A DNA stretch of 64,000 bases from Erysipelothrix amsterdamensis (GTDB taxonomy: Bacteria; Bacillota_I; Bacilli_A; Erysipelotrichales; Erysipelotrichaceae), in NCBI RefSeq assembly GCF_940143175.1, contig NZ_OW659496.1, positions 558,001 to 622,000 on the forward strand, read 5' to 3'. The notes under the pieces are model-generated. The model did not search any database and was not told where the DNA came from. It saw nothing but the letters and a program-made list of their open reading frames with translations. The position numbers and the translations under genes are program-made. This document shows positions 1 to 9,640 of this stretch, one piece after another (the first letter of the stretch is position 1; the number at the start of each line of letters is the position of its first letter).

Positions 1-657
1 ATGGACTTTAAAGTAGCTGGAACTAAAAAAGGGATTACAGCCCTACAAATGGATATTAAGATTAAAGGCTTATCCGAAGACATTTTACGCGAAGCATTAG
101 CACAAGCGAAAACAGGTCGTGCGGAAATGATGGCTGCGATGGATGAAGTAATTTCAGAACCTCGTACCTTTGTTGGTGAATATGCACCTAAGATTGCGCA
201 AATGAACATCAAACCGGACAAAATCCGTGACGTTATTGGTGCAGGTGGAAAAATCATTAACCAAATCATTGAAGAATGCAACGATGTTAAGATTGATATT
301 GAAGATGACGGTCGTGTTGTAATTTACCATACAGATCAAGCGTCAATTGACAAAGCGAAAGCAATGATTGAAAATATCGTTCGTGTAGCTGCTGTTGGAG
401 AAATTTACGATGCGAAAGTAGTACGTATTGAAAAATTCGGAGCATTCGTAAATCTATTCCAAGGTACTGATGCACTCTTACACGTTTCTAAGATGGATCA
501 TAACCGTGTTGAAAAACCAGAAGATGTCGTTAAATTAGGAGACATCGTTAAAGTTAAGGTTATGGAAATTGATGAAAAGGGACGCGTAAACGTATCCCGT
601 AAAGCATTATTACCAAAACCAGAAGTTAAAAAAGAAGATGTAAAGTCTGCTGAATAA
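1..657 (+). CDS. pnp: Polynucleotide phosphorylase, C-terminal part (cut by window start)
   Basis: Last 218 residues of PNPase, the phosphorolytic 3'-5' exoribonuclease of mRNA decay. The frame is open at base 1: the ATG there is an internal Met (MDFKVAGT, in the second RNase PH domain), so the true start lies upstream of the window. A KH domain spans about residues 66-125 (GAGGKII at 80-86). An S1 RNA-binding domain spans about 132-202 ([18 protein letters not shown], then GRVNVSRKA). The tail after S1 is short and charged. A hairpin terminator follows at once. Confidence 0.97.
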   Translation: MDFKVAGTKKGITALQMDIKIKGLSEDILREALAQAKTGRAEMMAAMDEVISEPRTFVGEYAPKIAQMNIKPDKIRDVIGAGGKIINQIIEECNDVKIDIEDDGRVVIYHTDQASIDKAKAMIENIVRVAAVGEIYDAKVVRIEKFGAFVNLFQGTDALLHVSKMDHNRVEKPEDVVKLGDIVKVKVMEIDEKGRVNVSRKALLPKPEVKKEDVKSAE

Positions 658-670
658 TGAATTAAAGTTA

Positions 671-705
671 AAAAAACATCAATCACAAGGATTGATGTTT
701 TTTTT
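671..705. terminator. Bidirectional terminator between pnp and the oxidoreductase gene
   Basis: A-tract, 14-nt arm 671-684, loop ACAAG, matching arm 690-703 ending in T-tract. The A/T symmetry lets it work for pnp (+) and for the convergent oxidoreductase gene (-). Confidence 0.9.
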
Positions 706-706
706 G

Positions 707-1756
707 TTATTTATCTTTAAAGTATTCACGAACCGCAGGAGCTACTTGAGTTCCAAACAATTCAATTGCGTGCATAACGTCTTCATGTTCCATGGAACCA
801 ATTGGTAAATGGAGCATGAATCGGTTAAGACCGAGATCTTCAATCATTTTGATGAGTTTGGTTGTTACTTCTTCAGGACTACCTACAAACATCGCGCCAC
901 CGGGTCCAGTTGCGATATCAAAATCTTGACGTCGATAATTTTGAACCCAATTTGAGCGGTCTTTCGCAATCTGTTCGATCAGCAATTTAGTTGGATAGAA
1001 GTATTTATCTTTTGCTTCTTGTGACGTATCTGCAATAAATCCCCACGAATGTGCGGCAACTTGCATTTGGTCTTTAGGGTATCCCATTTGTTTTCCAATT
1101 GCGTGATAGGCTTCGATGAGTGATTTAAAACGCAAGGGATTTCCACCTATGATTGCATAGGTAATCGGCAATCCTTGGCGGGCAATGTTAACGGTTGATT
1201 CCACATTTCCCCCTGTTGCGACCCAGATTGGGAGCTTTTCTTGTACAGAACGGGGGTAGATACCTGTATTATCAAGAGATTGGGTATGATTACCTTCCCA
1301 AGTAACTGTTTCATTTTCAACGATAGTACGAAGCATCTGTAGTTTTTCCGTAAATAAAGCTTCATAGTTCTTTAAATCGTAGCCAAACAGTGGAAAGGAC
1401 TCTGTAAAGGAACCACGTCCTACCATCATCTCCGCACGACCGTTTGATAAAGCGTCGATCGTTGCGTATTGTTGGTACGCGCGTACTGGGTCAATGGATG
1501 AAAGAACAGTAACTGCAGAGCTCAAACGAATGTGTTTCGTATTTACGGCACCCGCAGCAAGAATAATTTCAGGTGCAGAAACTGCAAAATCAGCTCGATG
1601 GTGTTCCCCAATTCCATAAATATCAAGCCCTACGCGATCCGCAAGTTCAATTTCTTTTACGAGTTGACGAATACGTTCAGCATGAGAAGGGGCTATGCCT
1701 GTATTTTCAAGTGGTGTTGTTTCACCAAAGGTACTGATACCTAATTCAATTTTCAT
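707..1756 (-). CDS. Luciferase-like (LLM-class) flavin-dependent oxidoreductase
   Basis: A 349-residue TIM-barrel protein of the bacterial luciferase-like monooxygenase superfamily, of the stand-alone FMN-using kind. Seen: IGEHHRADFAVSAPE near residue 50, the AVTVLSSIDPVR strand, SNGRAEMMVGRGSFTESFP (substrate/flavin loop), and GPGGAMFVGSPEEV near the C-terminus. The substrate cannot be read from sequence. Single gene with its own promoter; the start ATG follows AAAGGAG. It converges on pnp and shares its terminator. Confidence 0.88.
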   Translation of the reverse strand: MKIELGISTFGETTPLENTGIAPSHAERIRQLVKEIELADRVGLDIYGIGEHHRADFAVSAPEIILAAGAVNTKHIRLSSAVTVLSSIDPVRAYQQYATIDALSNGRAEMMVGRGSFTESFPLFGYDLKNYEALFTEKLQMLRTIVENETVTWEGNHTQSLDNTGIYPRSVQEKLPIWVATGGNVESTVNIARQGLPITYAIIGGNPLRFKSLIEAYHAIGKQMGYPKDQMQVAAHSWGFIADTSQEAKDKYFYPTKLLIEQIAKDRSNWVQNYRRQDFDIATGPGGAMFVGSPEEVTTKLIKMIEDLGLNRFMLHLPIGSMEHEDVMHAIELFGTQVAPAVREYFKDK

Positions 1757-1853
1757 GGTAATTACTCCTTTTCTAAATATTGAAATACTTTTGAAGTCAT
1801 AGAAAGCATTTTTTGAAATACGAATTTAAAATTACCTTATATGATCTAATTTG

Positions 1854-1883
1854 ATTATATACTATGTAAATTATTCTTTTCAA
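1854..1883 (-). promoter_or_regulatory. Promoter of the LLM oxidoreductase gene
   Basis: On the minus strand: -35 TTGAAA (1878-1883), 18-nt spacer, -10 TATAAT (1854-1859). Directly upstream lies an inverted repeat AATGAGG...CCTCATT (1882-1909) that could be an operator. Confidence 0.7.
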
Positions 1884-1911
1884 TGAGGATGACTTAGCGG
1901 TGCCTCATTAA

Positions 1912-1950
1912 AATAAAAAGTATTGATGTGTTGTGCATCAATACTTTGTT
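1912..1950 (-). terminator. Terminator after the HIT gene
   Basis: Stem AAAGTATTGATG / CATCAATACTTT (about 1917-1947), followed on the minus strand by a T-rich run. Ends the hit transcript read leftward. Confidence 0.85.
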
Positions 1951-1955
1951 TATTT

Positions 1956-2360
1956 TTAAAGTGTAAGATTTTTTTCTTGAAAGATTTTAAAGACCTCATC
2001 AAGATCATGATTTTTTTGAAGGGGTACAAATTTTAATTCATCGGCATCGTATCGCGGAATTACATGCACATGATAATGCGGGACGGTTTGTCCACTTACT
2101 TCATTAGCGTTGGTTAAGATATTGACGCCGGTAGCACCAAAAGTTTCCATAAGTTTAAGTGAAAGCATCTGTGCGGTGCAGTTTACTTTGGAGACGACCT
2201 CAGGTGTCGCTGTCAGGACGGATTCTGTTGCTTGCTTTGGTACAACTAAGGTGTGTCCTTGAGTGGCTTGTGATATGTCTAAGAATGCGATGACATCCTC
2301 ATCTTCCCATATTATTTTCGCGGGAATTTCTCGGTTGATAATTTTTTCAAACAGTGTCAT
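1956..2360 (-). CDS. HIT-family nucleotide hydrolase
   Basis: A 134-residue histidine-triad protein. The catalytic triad is HYHVHV, with H95, H97 and H99; the N-terminal part (IPAKIIWEDEDVIAFLD) is typical of bacterial Hit/HinT proteins, which hydrolyse nucleoside phosphoramidates or dinucleoside polyphosphates. Full family length. SD AGGAGG lies just before the ATG. Extended -10 TGCTATAAT (about 2380-2388, minus strand) sits between this gene and the foldase terminator, so it is probably monocistronic. Confidence 0.93.
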   Translation of the reverse strand: MTLFEKIINREIPAKIIWEDEDVIAFLDISQATQGHTLVVPKQATESVLTATPEVVSKVNCTAQMLSLKLMETFGATGVNILTNANEVSGQTVPHYHVHVIPRYDADELKFVPLQKNHDLDEVFKIFQEKNLTL

Positions 2361-2390
2361 AATAGACCTCCTTTACGATATTATAGCATA

Positions 2391-2419
2391 AAGAAAAGAC
2401 GCTTATTTAGCGTCTTTTT
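2391..2419 (-). terminator. Terminator of the foldase pair, holding the stop codon
   Basis: Stem AAAAGACGCT / AGCGTCTTTT (2394-2403 and 2409-2418). The TAA of the upstream lipoprotein gene (2403-2405) lies at the loop, so coding and termination overlap. Confidence 0.85.
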
Positions 2420-3278
2420 CCTTTTGAATATTTAAGTATTGTGGGAATTTTTCGGCAACGGCGTCATAAACGTCTTTGTCGTAAATTTTAAATCCATTGT
2501 CAACAAAAAGTTGTGCAAGGTATTTATTTACGATGTCCTTTGATCCTACAAATGCTTCAATGGTTTCATCTTGATATCGACTTGCATCGATTTCAATAAT
2601 TTGAACAATATATTTACTCTCATCACTTGCGTCACTAAGGACACCCGATAATGTTGGTTCCGTTGCATTTTTGAGTGCATCCGCAACTTCTTGAGGATAT
2701 TGAACCGATTTCAATAAGTGTACTTTAGCACTTCCATCATAAGGAGAGCCTGTAACTTTGTAATCTTTTGCGACATCATCGAAGTTTTCACCTGCTTTAA
2801 TTTTTTCAAGTGCTTCGTCTGCTTTTTCTTGATTTTCTAATTGCAGAATGCGTGCTTTACGCGGTGCATTTTCTGTAGTTAGTGCTTCAAAGTCTGTAAT
2901 CATTTTTTCTTTAAGAAGATGTGTCATTTTGAGTTCTGGATAAACAGTTTGTGACATGAATGCATCAACACTCTCATAGCCACTTTGTTTTAAACGTTCC
3001 TCAAGTTGATCACCAAAGACTTCTTTAATTTCTTCAAGACGTTTGTCAGCTTCCGCTTTAACATCTTCATCCGCAACATTTTCAGTGATTTTGTTTTGTG
3101 CTGACTTAACAACAGTCATTCCGCCATCACTTTGCTTCATAACATCAAAGAGACGTTTAGAAGTAACTTTCTCATTACCAACAGAGAATATTTCTTCATC
3201 TGTGGAAATCATTGCACGTGCATCACTACATCCCGCAAGCATAAGCAATGCGAGGAGTGAAACTAGAAGTTTTTTCAT
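2403..3278 (-). CDS. PrsA-like lipoprotein with degenerate parvulin domain
   Basis: A 291-residue exported lipoprotein: signal peptide MKKLLVSLLALLMLAGC with lipobox LAGC and lipidated Cys17. The layout is SurA/PrsA-like: helical N-part to about residue 150, then a parvulin-like segment (ARILQLENQEKADEAL, GENFDDVAKDY). The GG(L/D)LG and HILV signatures of active PpiC domains are missing, so it may be a chaperone without isomerase activity. It is the second gene of a pair; its ATG overlaps the stop of the upstream foldase by 1 nt, implying coupled translation. Assignment to the family is by architecture. Confidence 0.75.
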   Translation of the reverse strand: MKKLLVSLLALLMLAGCSDARAMISTDEEIFSVGNEKVTSKRLFDVMKQSDGGMTVVKSAQNKITENVADEDVKAEADKRLEEIKEVFGDQLEERLKQSGYESVDAFMSQTVYPELKMTHLLKEKMITDFEALTTENAPRKARILQLENQEKADEALEKIKAGENFDDVAKDYKVTGSPYDGSAKVHLLKSVQYPQEVADALKNATEPTLSGVLSDASDESKYIVQIIEIDASRYQDETIEAFVGSKDIVNKYLAQLFVDNGFKIYDKDVYDAVAEKFPQYLNIQKEKDAK

Positions 3279-4246
3279 TATTGATTACCTCCTAGACCCA
3301 TAAATGCCATTAAATCTGCTTTAACGGATTCGTCTGCAAATTTAATATCTAAGCCTTCTGCTTTTTCCCAGATTGCTTGATATTGGATTTTAGGATTATT
3401 TGTTGATATTGCTTTTAAGAAATCTTTATCATATTTGATTTCTTCGAAAGAGTCTTGTTGAACTGTAATGCGATGACGACCGTATTGTGAAGTAACCCAC
3501 CCAGTTGTTTCACCCTTCTTGATACTTGTAGCTCCCTCAATAAATTCAGGAACTAAACTTGATGTTTTATCCATATATCCGAGTAAACCGCCATTTTGGG
3601 CAGTTCCATCATCGGAAAATTCCATAGCAACATCACTAAAAGCTTTACCCTCTTTTAAAGCTGCATCAATTTTCTCCATCTTAGCTGTTTCTTCAGCTGT
3701 AGGATTTTTTGAATCGTCCATCTTGACAAGGATGTGACTTACAACACGAGGTTGTTTTTCTTCGACAAATGCTTTCGCATATTGATCGTAATTTGCTTCA
3801 AGGTAATCACCTAAAATGACATCAAGTTTATTTGAATTTTCGTAAAACTTGTTCATTTCATCAACACCTTTATAACCCAATGAAACAAGTGCCTTATTCA
3901 ATTGTTCTAACCCAGCTGCACCATTTTGTGCAGAAACATTAGTTTTAACTGTCTCAGCTTCTTCTTTAGATTTCTTAACGATATCCTCAGTTGTTTCCAT
4001 TGAATCAAGAACAGCACGTTCGAATAACTTGTAAATCTCGGCAGTTCCTTTTGATTCTAAGAGTTCATCATAGTATGCATCTGCAGTATAATCACTCCCA
4101 GCAACCTCATATATTACATCTTTACCGTCTACTTTTTTACCGCTCAAAACAGCGTTCATCTGTTCTTTAGTAAAATACCCGATACCGACAATCAGTACCA
4201 AACCTATAACGACGACAAACCAATATTTTTTTAAATTGTCAATCAT
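3278..4246 (-). CDS. Membrane-anchored PrsA/PpiC-type peptidyl-prolyl isomerase
   Basis: A 322-residue protein with an N-terminal membrane anchor (about residues 8-25) and an extracytoplasmic parvulin domain at about 170-270: PRVVSHILVKMDD, FSDVAMEFSDDGTAQNGGLLGYM and TSQYGRHRITV. Helical flanks match the SurA/PrsA chaperone fold. Expected role: folding of secreted proteins outside the membrane. Unlike classical PrsA it has an uncleaved anchor rather than a lipobox. First gene of a two-gene operon with the degenerate lipoprotein partner. Confidence 0.85.
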   Translation of the reverse strand: MIDNLKKYWFVVVIGLVLIVGIGYFTKEQMNAVLSGKKVDGKDVIYEVAGSDYTADAYYDELLESKGTAEIYKLFERAVLDSMETTEDIVKKSKEEAETVKTNVSAQNGAAGLEQLNKALVSLGYKGVDEMNKFYENSNKLDVILGDYLEANYDQYAKAFVEEKQPRVVSHILVKMDDSKNPTAEETAKMEKIDAALKEGKAFSDVAMEFSDDGTAQNGGLLGYMDKTSSLVPEFIEGATSIKKGETTGWVTSQYGRHRITVQQDSFEEIKYDKDFLKAISTNNPKIQYQAIWEKAEGLDIKFADESVKADLMAFMGLGGNQ

Positions 4247-4270
4247 TACAATCCTCCTTTTGTCTCATTA

Positions 4271-4299
4271 ATTATAGGTTATTTAAGGGGTCAATGCAA
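4271..4299 (-). promoter_or_regulatory. Promoter of the foldase operon
   Basis: Minus strand: -35 TTGCAT (4294-4299), 17-nt spacer, -10 TATAAT (4271-4276); SD AAAGGAGG follows shortly before the ATG. Confidence 0.75.
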
Positions 4300-4352
4300 C
4301 ACGTTACGAATACGTTTCGTGAGCGATGGTCGCCTTATTCGGATTAATCTTG

Positions 4353-4361
4353 TGCTATAAT
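4353..4361 (+). promoter_or_regulatory. Extended -10 promoter of the suf operon
   Basis: TGCTATAAT (extended -10) 37 nt before the sufC ATG, with no good -35. A symmetric CACG-N14-CGTG element (4301-4322) upstream could bind a regulator. Confidence 0.6.
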
Positions 4362-4397
4362 ATATTAATTAAGATATAAGTAGAGGAAAGTGATAAT

Positions 4398-5213
4398 ATG
4401 GCACAATTAAGAATTGAAAATTTACATGTAGCAATTGAAGGAAAAGAAATACTCAAGGGTGTCAATCTTGTTGTTAATGAGAATGAAATCCATGCAATCA
4501 TGGGACCCAATGGGAATGGGAAATCAACACTTCTTTCTGCTATCATGGGTCATCCCCGATATGAAATTACAGAGGGAACTGTTTTTGTAGATGATATCAA
4601 TGTACTTGAACTCGAAGTTGATGAACGCAGTAAGCTTGGATTATTTCTAGGGATGCAATATCCACAAGAAGTCTCTGGAGTAACAAACTCTGATTTTTTA
4701 AAGTCCGCATTGAATGCACGTCGTGATACACCAATTGGTTTATTTGAGTTTGTAAAATCAATGGAAGGTAGTATTGACCGTCTTAAAATGAAAGAGGATC
4801 TTGCGCACCGTTTCCTCAATGAAGGATTTAGTGGTGGTGAAAAGAAACGTAATGAAATCTTACAAATGATTATGTTAGAACCGCGATTCGCAATGTTGGA
4901 TGAAATTGATTCTGGACTTGATATTGATGCGCTTGCATTGGTCGCAAAAGTATTAAAAGAAGAACAAGATAAACAAAAAATGGGTCTGATTATTGTAAGT
5001 CACTATGAACGTTTCTTTGAATTGATTCAACCAACTCATACTCATATTATGATTGATGGACGAATTGTTTTAAGTTCTGATGAGACATTAGTACGTAAAA
5101 TTGATCGTGAAGGATATGATTGGATCGAAGCAGACATTCAAAAAGAGAAAGATCCCAAGCGCCCAACTGTTCTTGGAACGTGTGCGGTGCGTGAAGCAAT
5201 AGGTGATAAATAA
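4398..5213 (+). CDS. sufC: Fe-S cluster assembly ATPase SufC
   Basis: A 271-residue ABC-type ATPase of the SufBCD scaffold; it does not transport. Walker A GPNGNGKST, signature FSGGEKKRNE, Walker B FAMLDEIDSGLDID, and the SufC-typical MQYPQEVSGV segment. Slightly longer than usual because of a C-terminal tail (about 20 residues after WIEADIQKEKDP). First gene of sufC-D-S-U-B, the standard Bacillota order; its stop overlaps the sufD start (TAATG). Confidence 0.97.
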   Translation: MAQLRIENLHVAIEGKEILKGVNLVVNENEIHAIMGPNGNGKSTLLSAIMGHPRYEITEGTVFVDDINVLELEVDERSKLGLFLGMQYPQEVSGVTNSDFLKSALNARRDTPIGLFEFVKSMEGSIDRLKMKEDLAHRFLNEGFSGGEKKRNEILQMIMLEPRFAMLDEIDSGLDIDALALVAKVLKEEQDKQKMGLIIVSHYERFFELIQPTHTHIMIDGRIVLSSDETLVRKIDREGYDWIEADIQKEKDPKRPTVLGTCAVREAIGDK

Positions 5214-6007
5214 TGACAGCATTTACCTTGATGGAACCGATGAATTCAATCGTACTTGATATTAAAGGTGAAGAAAACGTGTCAATTACCATTCCGAAAC
5301 AATCAAAGGGAACGCTCTATATTATTGCGAAAGGTAAGGGAACGCTACATCTGACAATCGATGTTTTAGACTATGCAAACTTTAAATATTTATGGATTAA
5401 TCAAAGTGATGAAGCATTGGTTGTGAATGAGCATATTAAGTTGCATGAACACGCACAATTTGTTGCGAATTATGGTGAAATGAGTAAAGGAAACCATCAA
5501 AAACACACACATATTGAGTACCTCGGCATTGGAAGTCATTGCGAATTTAAAGGTGCAGTGATTGCTTTTAATAAGCTAAAATGGACGGTAAAAGCAGATC
5601 ATCAAGCTCGGAAAAGTTATGCAATGGTTGAATGTAATGCCATTGTTCTAAACAAAGGAAGTTTAAATCTAGAAGTGATTGGTAGTATTTCAGAAGGCAA
5701 TTCTGGTTCAGAGACCCATCAAATGAGTCGTATTATGAACCTTGGTGAAGAAGTACATGGTGTCGTGTATCCAATGCTGCTTATCGATGAAAATGATGTT
5801 GCTGCATCCCATGCTGCATCCGTTGGTCAACCCAATGAAGAACACATCTATTACCTGCAATCACGAGGATTGACACGTGAAGATGCACTACGTCTCATTA
5901 TAATGGGATATCTCATGCCAATTGTTGATGCAATTGATGATGAAACAATTAAAACACAATTAAAAGAAGAAATTACGGAGAAGGTGAATACACAATGGAT
6001 TCAATAA
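5213..6007 (+). CDS. sufD: Fe-S cluster assembly protein SufD (short form)
   Basis: A 264-residue SufD-like scaffold partner of SufB and SufC. The beta-helix core and the C-terminal family end are present (ENDVAASHAASVGQPNEEHIYYLQSRGLTREDALRLIIMGYL). Bacillus SufD is about 435 residues, so the N-terminal helical domain seems to be lost here. The gene is intact and coupled to both neighbours: 1-nt overlap with sufC and 13-nt overlap with sufS. Confidence 0.93.
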   Translation: MTAFTLMEPMNSIVLDIKGEENVSITIPKQSKGTLYIIAKGKGTLHLTIDVLDYANFKYLWINQSDEALVVNEHIKLHEHAQFVANYGEMSKGNHQKHTHIEYLGIGSHCEFKGAVIAFNKLKWTVKADHQARKSYAMVECNAIVLNKGSLNLEVIGSISEGNSGSETHQMSRIMNLGEEVHGVVYPMLLIDENDVAASHAASVGQPNEEHIYYLQSRGLTREDALRLIIMGYLMPIVDAIDDETIKTQLKEEITEKVNTQWIQ

Positions 6008-7206
6008 AAAAAGATTTTCCTTTTTTTAAACATCATCCAGATGTAAGTTATCTTGATAATGCTGCAACTGCATTAAAACCGCAGACGGTGATCGATGCCG
6101 TCGTTGATTATTATGAACGTCTTAGTTCCAACATTCATCGCGGAGATTATGACACCTCACTTGAAACCAGTAACCTCTATGAAGCTGTTCGAAAGAAAAC
6201 GGCTCAGTTTATTAAAACAACGCCAGAGTCTATTATCTTCACATCGGGTGCGAGTGAATCCCTAAACCTCGTGGCAAGTGGTTACGCAAAGTATTACCTA
6301 AAAAAGGGGGATGTGGTCCTCTTAAATCAAGCAGAACATGCTTCAAACATTTTACCTTGGTATGCATTGGCTGATGAGGTCGGTTTTAGTGTTGAATTTA
6401 TACCTTTAGATGATGCGGGACATATTACACTTGATATGCTTGAAAGTGCATTCCATGAGAACGTTAAAATTGTGTCAATGGCTCACGTTTCAAATGTCTT
6501 GGGATATGTTAATGATATTAAATCATTCGCAAAGTATACACATGATCATGGCGCGTTATTTTGTCTTGATGCCGCCCAATCAATTGGACATATGTCCATT
6601 GATGTTGTGGATTTAGATATAGACTTTATGGCTTTTTCAGCACATAAAATGCTTGGACCTACCGGTGTAGGGGTTCTTTATGCAAAACCTGAAATTCAAA
6701 ATAAAATGTATCCCATTTCGCATGGTGGTGGCAGTAATGTTCGCTTTGATGCATGTGGTATGGTTGAACTTAAATCAGGTCCAGCGAAGTTTGAGGCAGG
6801 AACCCCAAATATCGAAGGGGTATTAGGATTTGGTGCAGCAATCGATTATTTAAATCGAATGGGTATGGAACGGATTCATGAGATAATCTTACCGCTTCAT
6901 AAGCGTGCTTTGGATGCTTTAAATGCGATGGATCACATTACGGTTTACAATCAACATGCTGATATGGGGCTAATTACTTTTAGTGTTAAGGGTATTTTTG
7001 CTCAAGATGTTGCAGCTTATCTCAATCGAGAGGGTGTAAGCGTTCGTTCGGGTGAACATTGCGCTAAACTGATTAATGGTGCATTGAATATGGAAAAAAG
7101 TGTTCGTATTTCATTTTATTTTTATAATAATGATGCGGATGTTACAAAATTGATTAAAGCTTTAGAAACGATAACTTTAGAAAAGTGTATCGACCTTTAT
7201 TTATAG
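5995..7206 (+). CDS. sufS: Cysteine desulfurase SufS (class II)
   Basis: A 403-residue PLP enzyme that takes sulfur from cysteine for Fe-S assembly. PLP lysine K218 in SAHKMLGPTGVG; persulfide Cys C356 in RSGEHCAK, the short-loop arrangement of class II enzymes that need SufU. DNAATALKP at the N-terminus and FTSGASESLN are also typical. Start ATG overlaps sufD, with GGAGAAGG upstream. The C-terminus has about 10 extra residues. Confidence 0.97.
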   Translation: MDSIKKDFPFFKHHPDVSYLDNAATALKPQTVIDAVVDYYERLSSNIHRGDYDTSLETSNLYEAVRKKTAQFIKTTPESIIFTSGASESLNLVASGYAKYYLKKGDVVLLNQAEHASNILPWYALADEVGFSVEFIPLDDAGHITLDMLESAFHENVKIVSMAHVSNVLGYVNDIKSFAKYTHDHGALFCLDAAQSIGHMSIDVVDLDIDFMAFSAHKMLGPTGVGVLYAKPEIQNKMYPISHGGGSNVRFDACGMVELKSGPAKFEAGTPNIEGVLGFGAAIDYLNRMGMERIHEIILPLHKRALDALNAMDHITVYNQHADMGLITFSVKGIFAQDVAAYLNREGVSVRSGEHCAKLINGALNMEKSVRISFYFYNNDADVTKLIKALETITLEKCIDLYL

Positions 7207-7221
7207 ATTTGGAGTGATAAA

Positions 7222-7662
7222 ATGAATTATTTTGAAGATCCTCGTTTTCTTCGTCAATTAATTATGGACCATTATGAAAACCCACGGAATAAACGTACAG
7301 AAGAAGCATATCCAAAAAAACGTGTGAGTACGGATTCATGCATTGATGACTTAACCATTCAAGCGTCTATTAAAAATGGTGTTATTGAAGATGTTTGTTT
7401 TGATGGTCAAGCTTGTACGATTGCAACTTCCGCAGCTTCTATTATGACGGAACTTGTGAAAGGGAAGACTGTAGCAGAGGCTGATAAGATTATTGCAGAA
7501 TACAATCGCATGATTCATTTGGAATCGTTTGATGAACAATTGCTTCAAGAAGCTGTTGCTTTTAAAAATGTTGGACGCCAAGCGAATCGGATTACCTGTG
7601 CAACCTTAGGATGGCGTGGTTTGACGGATATTATTGAAGAAAGTAGGGAGAACGATGAGTGA
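7222..7662 (+). CDS. sufU: Zinc-dependent sulfurtransferase SufU
   Basis: A 146-residue IscU-like protein that, in Bacillota, accepts sulfur from SufS at a Zn site. Ligand residues visible: the Cys/Asp pair in DSCIDD (C41, D43), [12 protein letters not shown] (C66), and RITCATLGW near the C-terminus. It has the insert that separates SufU from IscU. Overlaps the sufB start by 8 nt. Confidence 0.96.
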   Translation: MNYFEDPRFLRQLIMDHYENPRNKRTEEAYPKKRVSTDSCIDDLTIQASIKNGVIEDVCFDGQACTIATSAASIMTELVKGKTVAEADKIIAEYNRMIHLESFDEQLLQEAVAFKNVGRQANRITCATLGWRGLTDIIEESRENDE

Positions 7663-9070
7663 AGAAAAAATGGATGATCGCGATCGATTACCAAACGAAG
7701 AGTATCAATATGGATTTCATGATGATGTTGAAGGGATTGTAGCGTTTGATAAGGGTTTGAATGAATCGGTTGTACGTGAAATTTCACGACTTAAAAATGA
7801 ACCGGAGTGGATGCTTGAAATCCGTTTAAAGGCATATCAATCGTTTATGGAGCAAAAGATGCCTTCATGGGGAGCGGATCTTTCCAAAGTGAATTTTGAT
7901 GAATATATCTATTTCTTAAGAGCCAGTGACCAAGTTGAACGCAGTTGGGATGATGTGCCTCAAGAAATTCGTAATACTTTTGATCGATTGGGCATTCCTG
8001 AAGCGGAAGCAAAGTATTTATCAGGTGTCGCGACTCAGTATGATTCGGAAGTTGTTTACGCAAGTATGCTTCAAGAAGTTGAGTCCAAAGGGGTATTGTT
8101 TTTTGATATGGATACAGGATTACGAGACTATCCAGAAATTGTAAAGCAGTATTTTGGAAAACTTGTACCTTATAATGATAATAAGTTTGCGGCACTCAAT
8201 ACGGCCGTATGGTCAGGTGGTTCGTTCATATACATCCCTAAAGGTGTGACACTTGATAAACCGCTTCAATCCTATTTTAGAATTAATGCCGAGCAAATGG
8301 GACAGTTTGAACGTACAATGATTATTGTAGATGAAGGCGCAGATGTTCATTATGTTGAAGGATGTACGGCCCCAATCTATAAAAAAGATGCGATGCATGC
8401 TGCGGTGGTTGAGATCTTTGTTCATAAAAATGCGAAGTGTCGTTATACCACCATTCAAAACTGGTCATCGAACGTTTATAATTTAGTTACAAAACGTGCT
8501 CAGGTGGAGGCACATGGAATGATGGAATGGATTGATGGTAATATCGGAGCCTATATTACTATGAAATATCCTTCTTGTGTTTTAGTTGGGGAATATGCGA
8601 AGGGTATGACCATTTCAATCGCAGTGGCGGGCGCTAACCAGTGGCAAGATGCCGGCGCTAAAATGATTCATAAAGCCCCGAATACTCAAAGTACAATTAT
8701 CTCAAAATCTGTATCACGAAATGGGGGTACAGTGAATTATCGAGGTATCGTACATCATGATAAAAACGCTCTAAATGCGAAAACAAAAATAGAATGTGAT
8801 ACCTTAATTCTGGATCAACTTTCTATGAGTGACACAATGCCTGTAAATGTTGTGGACACGAATGCATCGATTATTGAACACGAAGCGCGTGTCTCGAAAA
8901 TTTCAGAAGAGGAACTTTTCTACCTTATGAGTCGTGGTTTAAGTGAAGAGCAAGCATCTGAAACCATTATTATGGGATTTCTAGAACCTTTTACCCGAGA
9001 ACTTCCTATGGAATATGCGGTAGAATTAAATCAACTGATGAAAATGGAGATGGAAGGTTCTGTTGGATAA
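7655..9070 (+). CDS. sufB: Fe-S cluster assembly protein SufB
   Basis: A 471-residue scaffold subunit on which the SufBCD cluster is built. Highly conserved stretches: [55 protein letters not shown] and the C-terminal [20 protein letters not shown]. Start taken at ATG 7655 ([10 protein letters not shown]) because AGGGAG lies 6 nt upstream; the open frame runs 7 codons further 5' without a better site. Last Fe-S gene of the operon. Confidence 0.97.
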   Translation: MSEEKMDDRDRLPNEEYQYGFHDDVEGIVAFDKGLNESVVREISRLKNEPEWMLEIRLKAYQSFMEQKMPSWGADLSKVNFDEYIYFLRASDQVERSWDDVPQEIRNTFDRLGIPEAEAKYLSGVATQYDSEVVYASMLQEVESKGVLFFDMDTGLRDYPEIVKQYFGKLVPYNDNKFAALNTAVWSGGSFIYIPKGVTLDKPLQSYFRINAEQMGQFERTMIIVDEGADVHYVEGCTAPIYKKDAMHAAVVEIFVHKNAKCRYTTIQNWSSNVYNLVTKRAQVEAHGMMEWIDGNIGAYITMKYPSCVLVGEYAKGMTISIAVAGANQWQDAGAKMIHKAPNTQSTIISKSVSRNGGTVNYRGIVHHDKNALNAKTKIECDTLILDQLSMSDTMPVNVVDTNASIIEHEARVSKISEEELFYLMSRGLSEEQASETIIMGFLEPFTRELPMEYAVELNQLMKMEMEGSVG

Positions 9071-9617
9071 AAAAAAGATTGCTCAAGGTGTCTTAGAAAA
9101 GCGCAAGCAATACGATGTGCTCATGCGTGCTCCTTGGGATAAGGCAATTCATAATGCTGTTATTGATCGTTTAGAAGGCCATCAAACAATAGCTCTTTAT
9201 GCCGCATTTAATCATGAAGTCGATACTTACGGTATTATGGAAACGTTATTTTGGGATGATCAGTATACGATTTGCTTACCTAAAATTAAGGGTGATACTA
9301 TGGATTTTTATGTCATAACAGGGTTTGATCAACTACAACCTGGAGTGATGGGAATTTTAGAACCTACAAGTAATCAAAGTGTTTCAGCTGATGAAATCGA
9401 TGTGGTTGTCCTACCAATGCTTGCTTTTAATAAAAACGGCTATCGAATCGGTTATGGTGGTGGTTATTACGATCGCTTTTTAGCGGAAGTGAGTCCAGTA
9501 AAAATAGGAATCGCTTACTCATTTCAGGAAACTGAAGTTCTTTTTCAAGAAGACCATGATATCCGATGTGATGTTATTATTACCGAAAACAACATTTTCA
9601 ACCCTAATCTCGATTAG
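9063..9617 (+). CDS. 5-formyltetrahydrofolate cyclo-ligase
   Basis: A 184-residue enzyme of folate salvage (5-formyl-THF to 5,10-methenyl-THF, ATP-dependent). Shows basic KRKQYD near the N-terminus and the family signature [15 protein letters not shown]. Start is TTG 9063 overlapping the sufB end by 8 nt, with GGAAGG upstream; the next in-frame ATG (9123) would cut into the conserved N-terminus. Cotranscribed with suf, though no direct functional link is obvious. Confidence 0.92.
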   Translation: MDKKKIAQGVLEKRKQYDVLMRAPWDKAIHNAVIDRLEGHQTIALYAAFNHEVDTYGIMETLFWDDQYTICLPKIKGDTMDFYVITGFDQLQPGVMGILEPTSNQSVSADEIDVVVLPMLAFNKNGYRIGYGGGYYDRFLAEVSPVKIGIAYSFQETEVLFQEDHDIRCDVIITENNIFNPNLD

Positions 9618-9627
9618 GCTTTTTTAT
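9602..9627 (+). terminator. Terminator of the suf/cyclo-ligase operon
   Basis: CCTAATC / GATTAGG hairpin followed by CTTTTTT; the stem starts inside the last codons and includes the TAG stop. Confidence 0.85.
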
Positions 9628-9640
9628 AACTTAATTGGTA

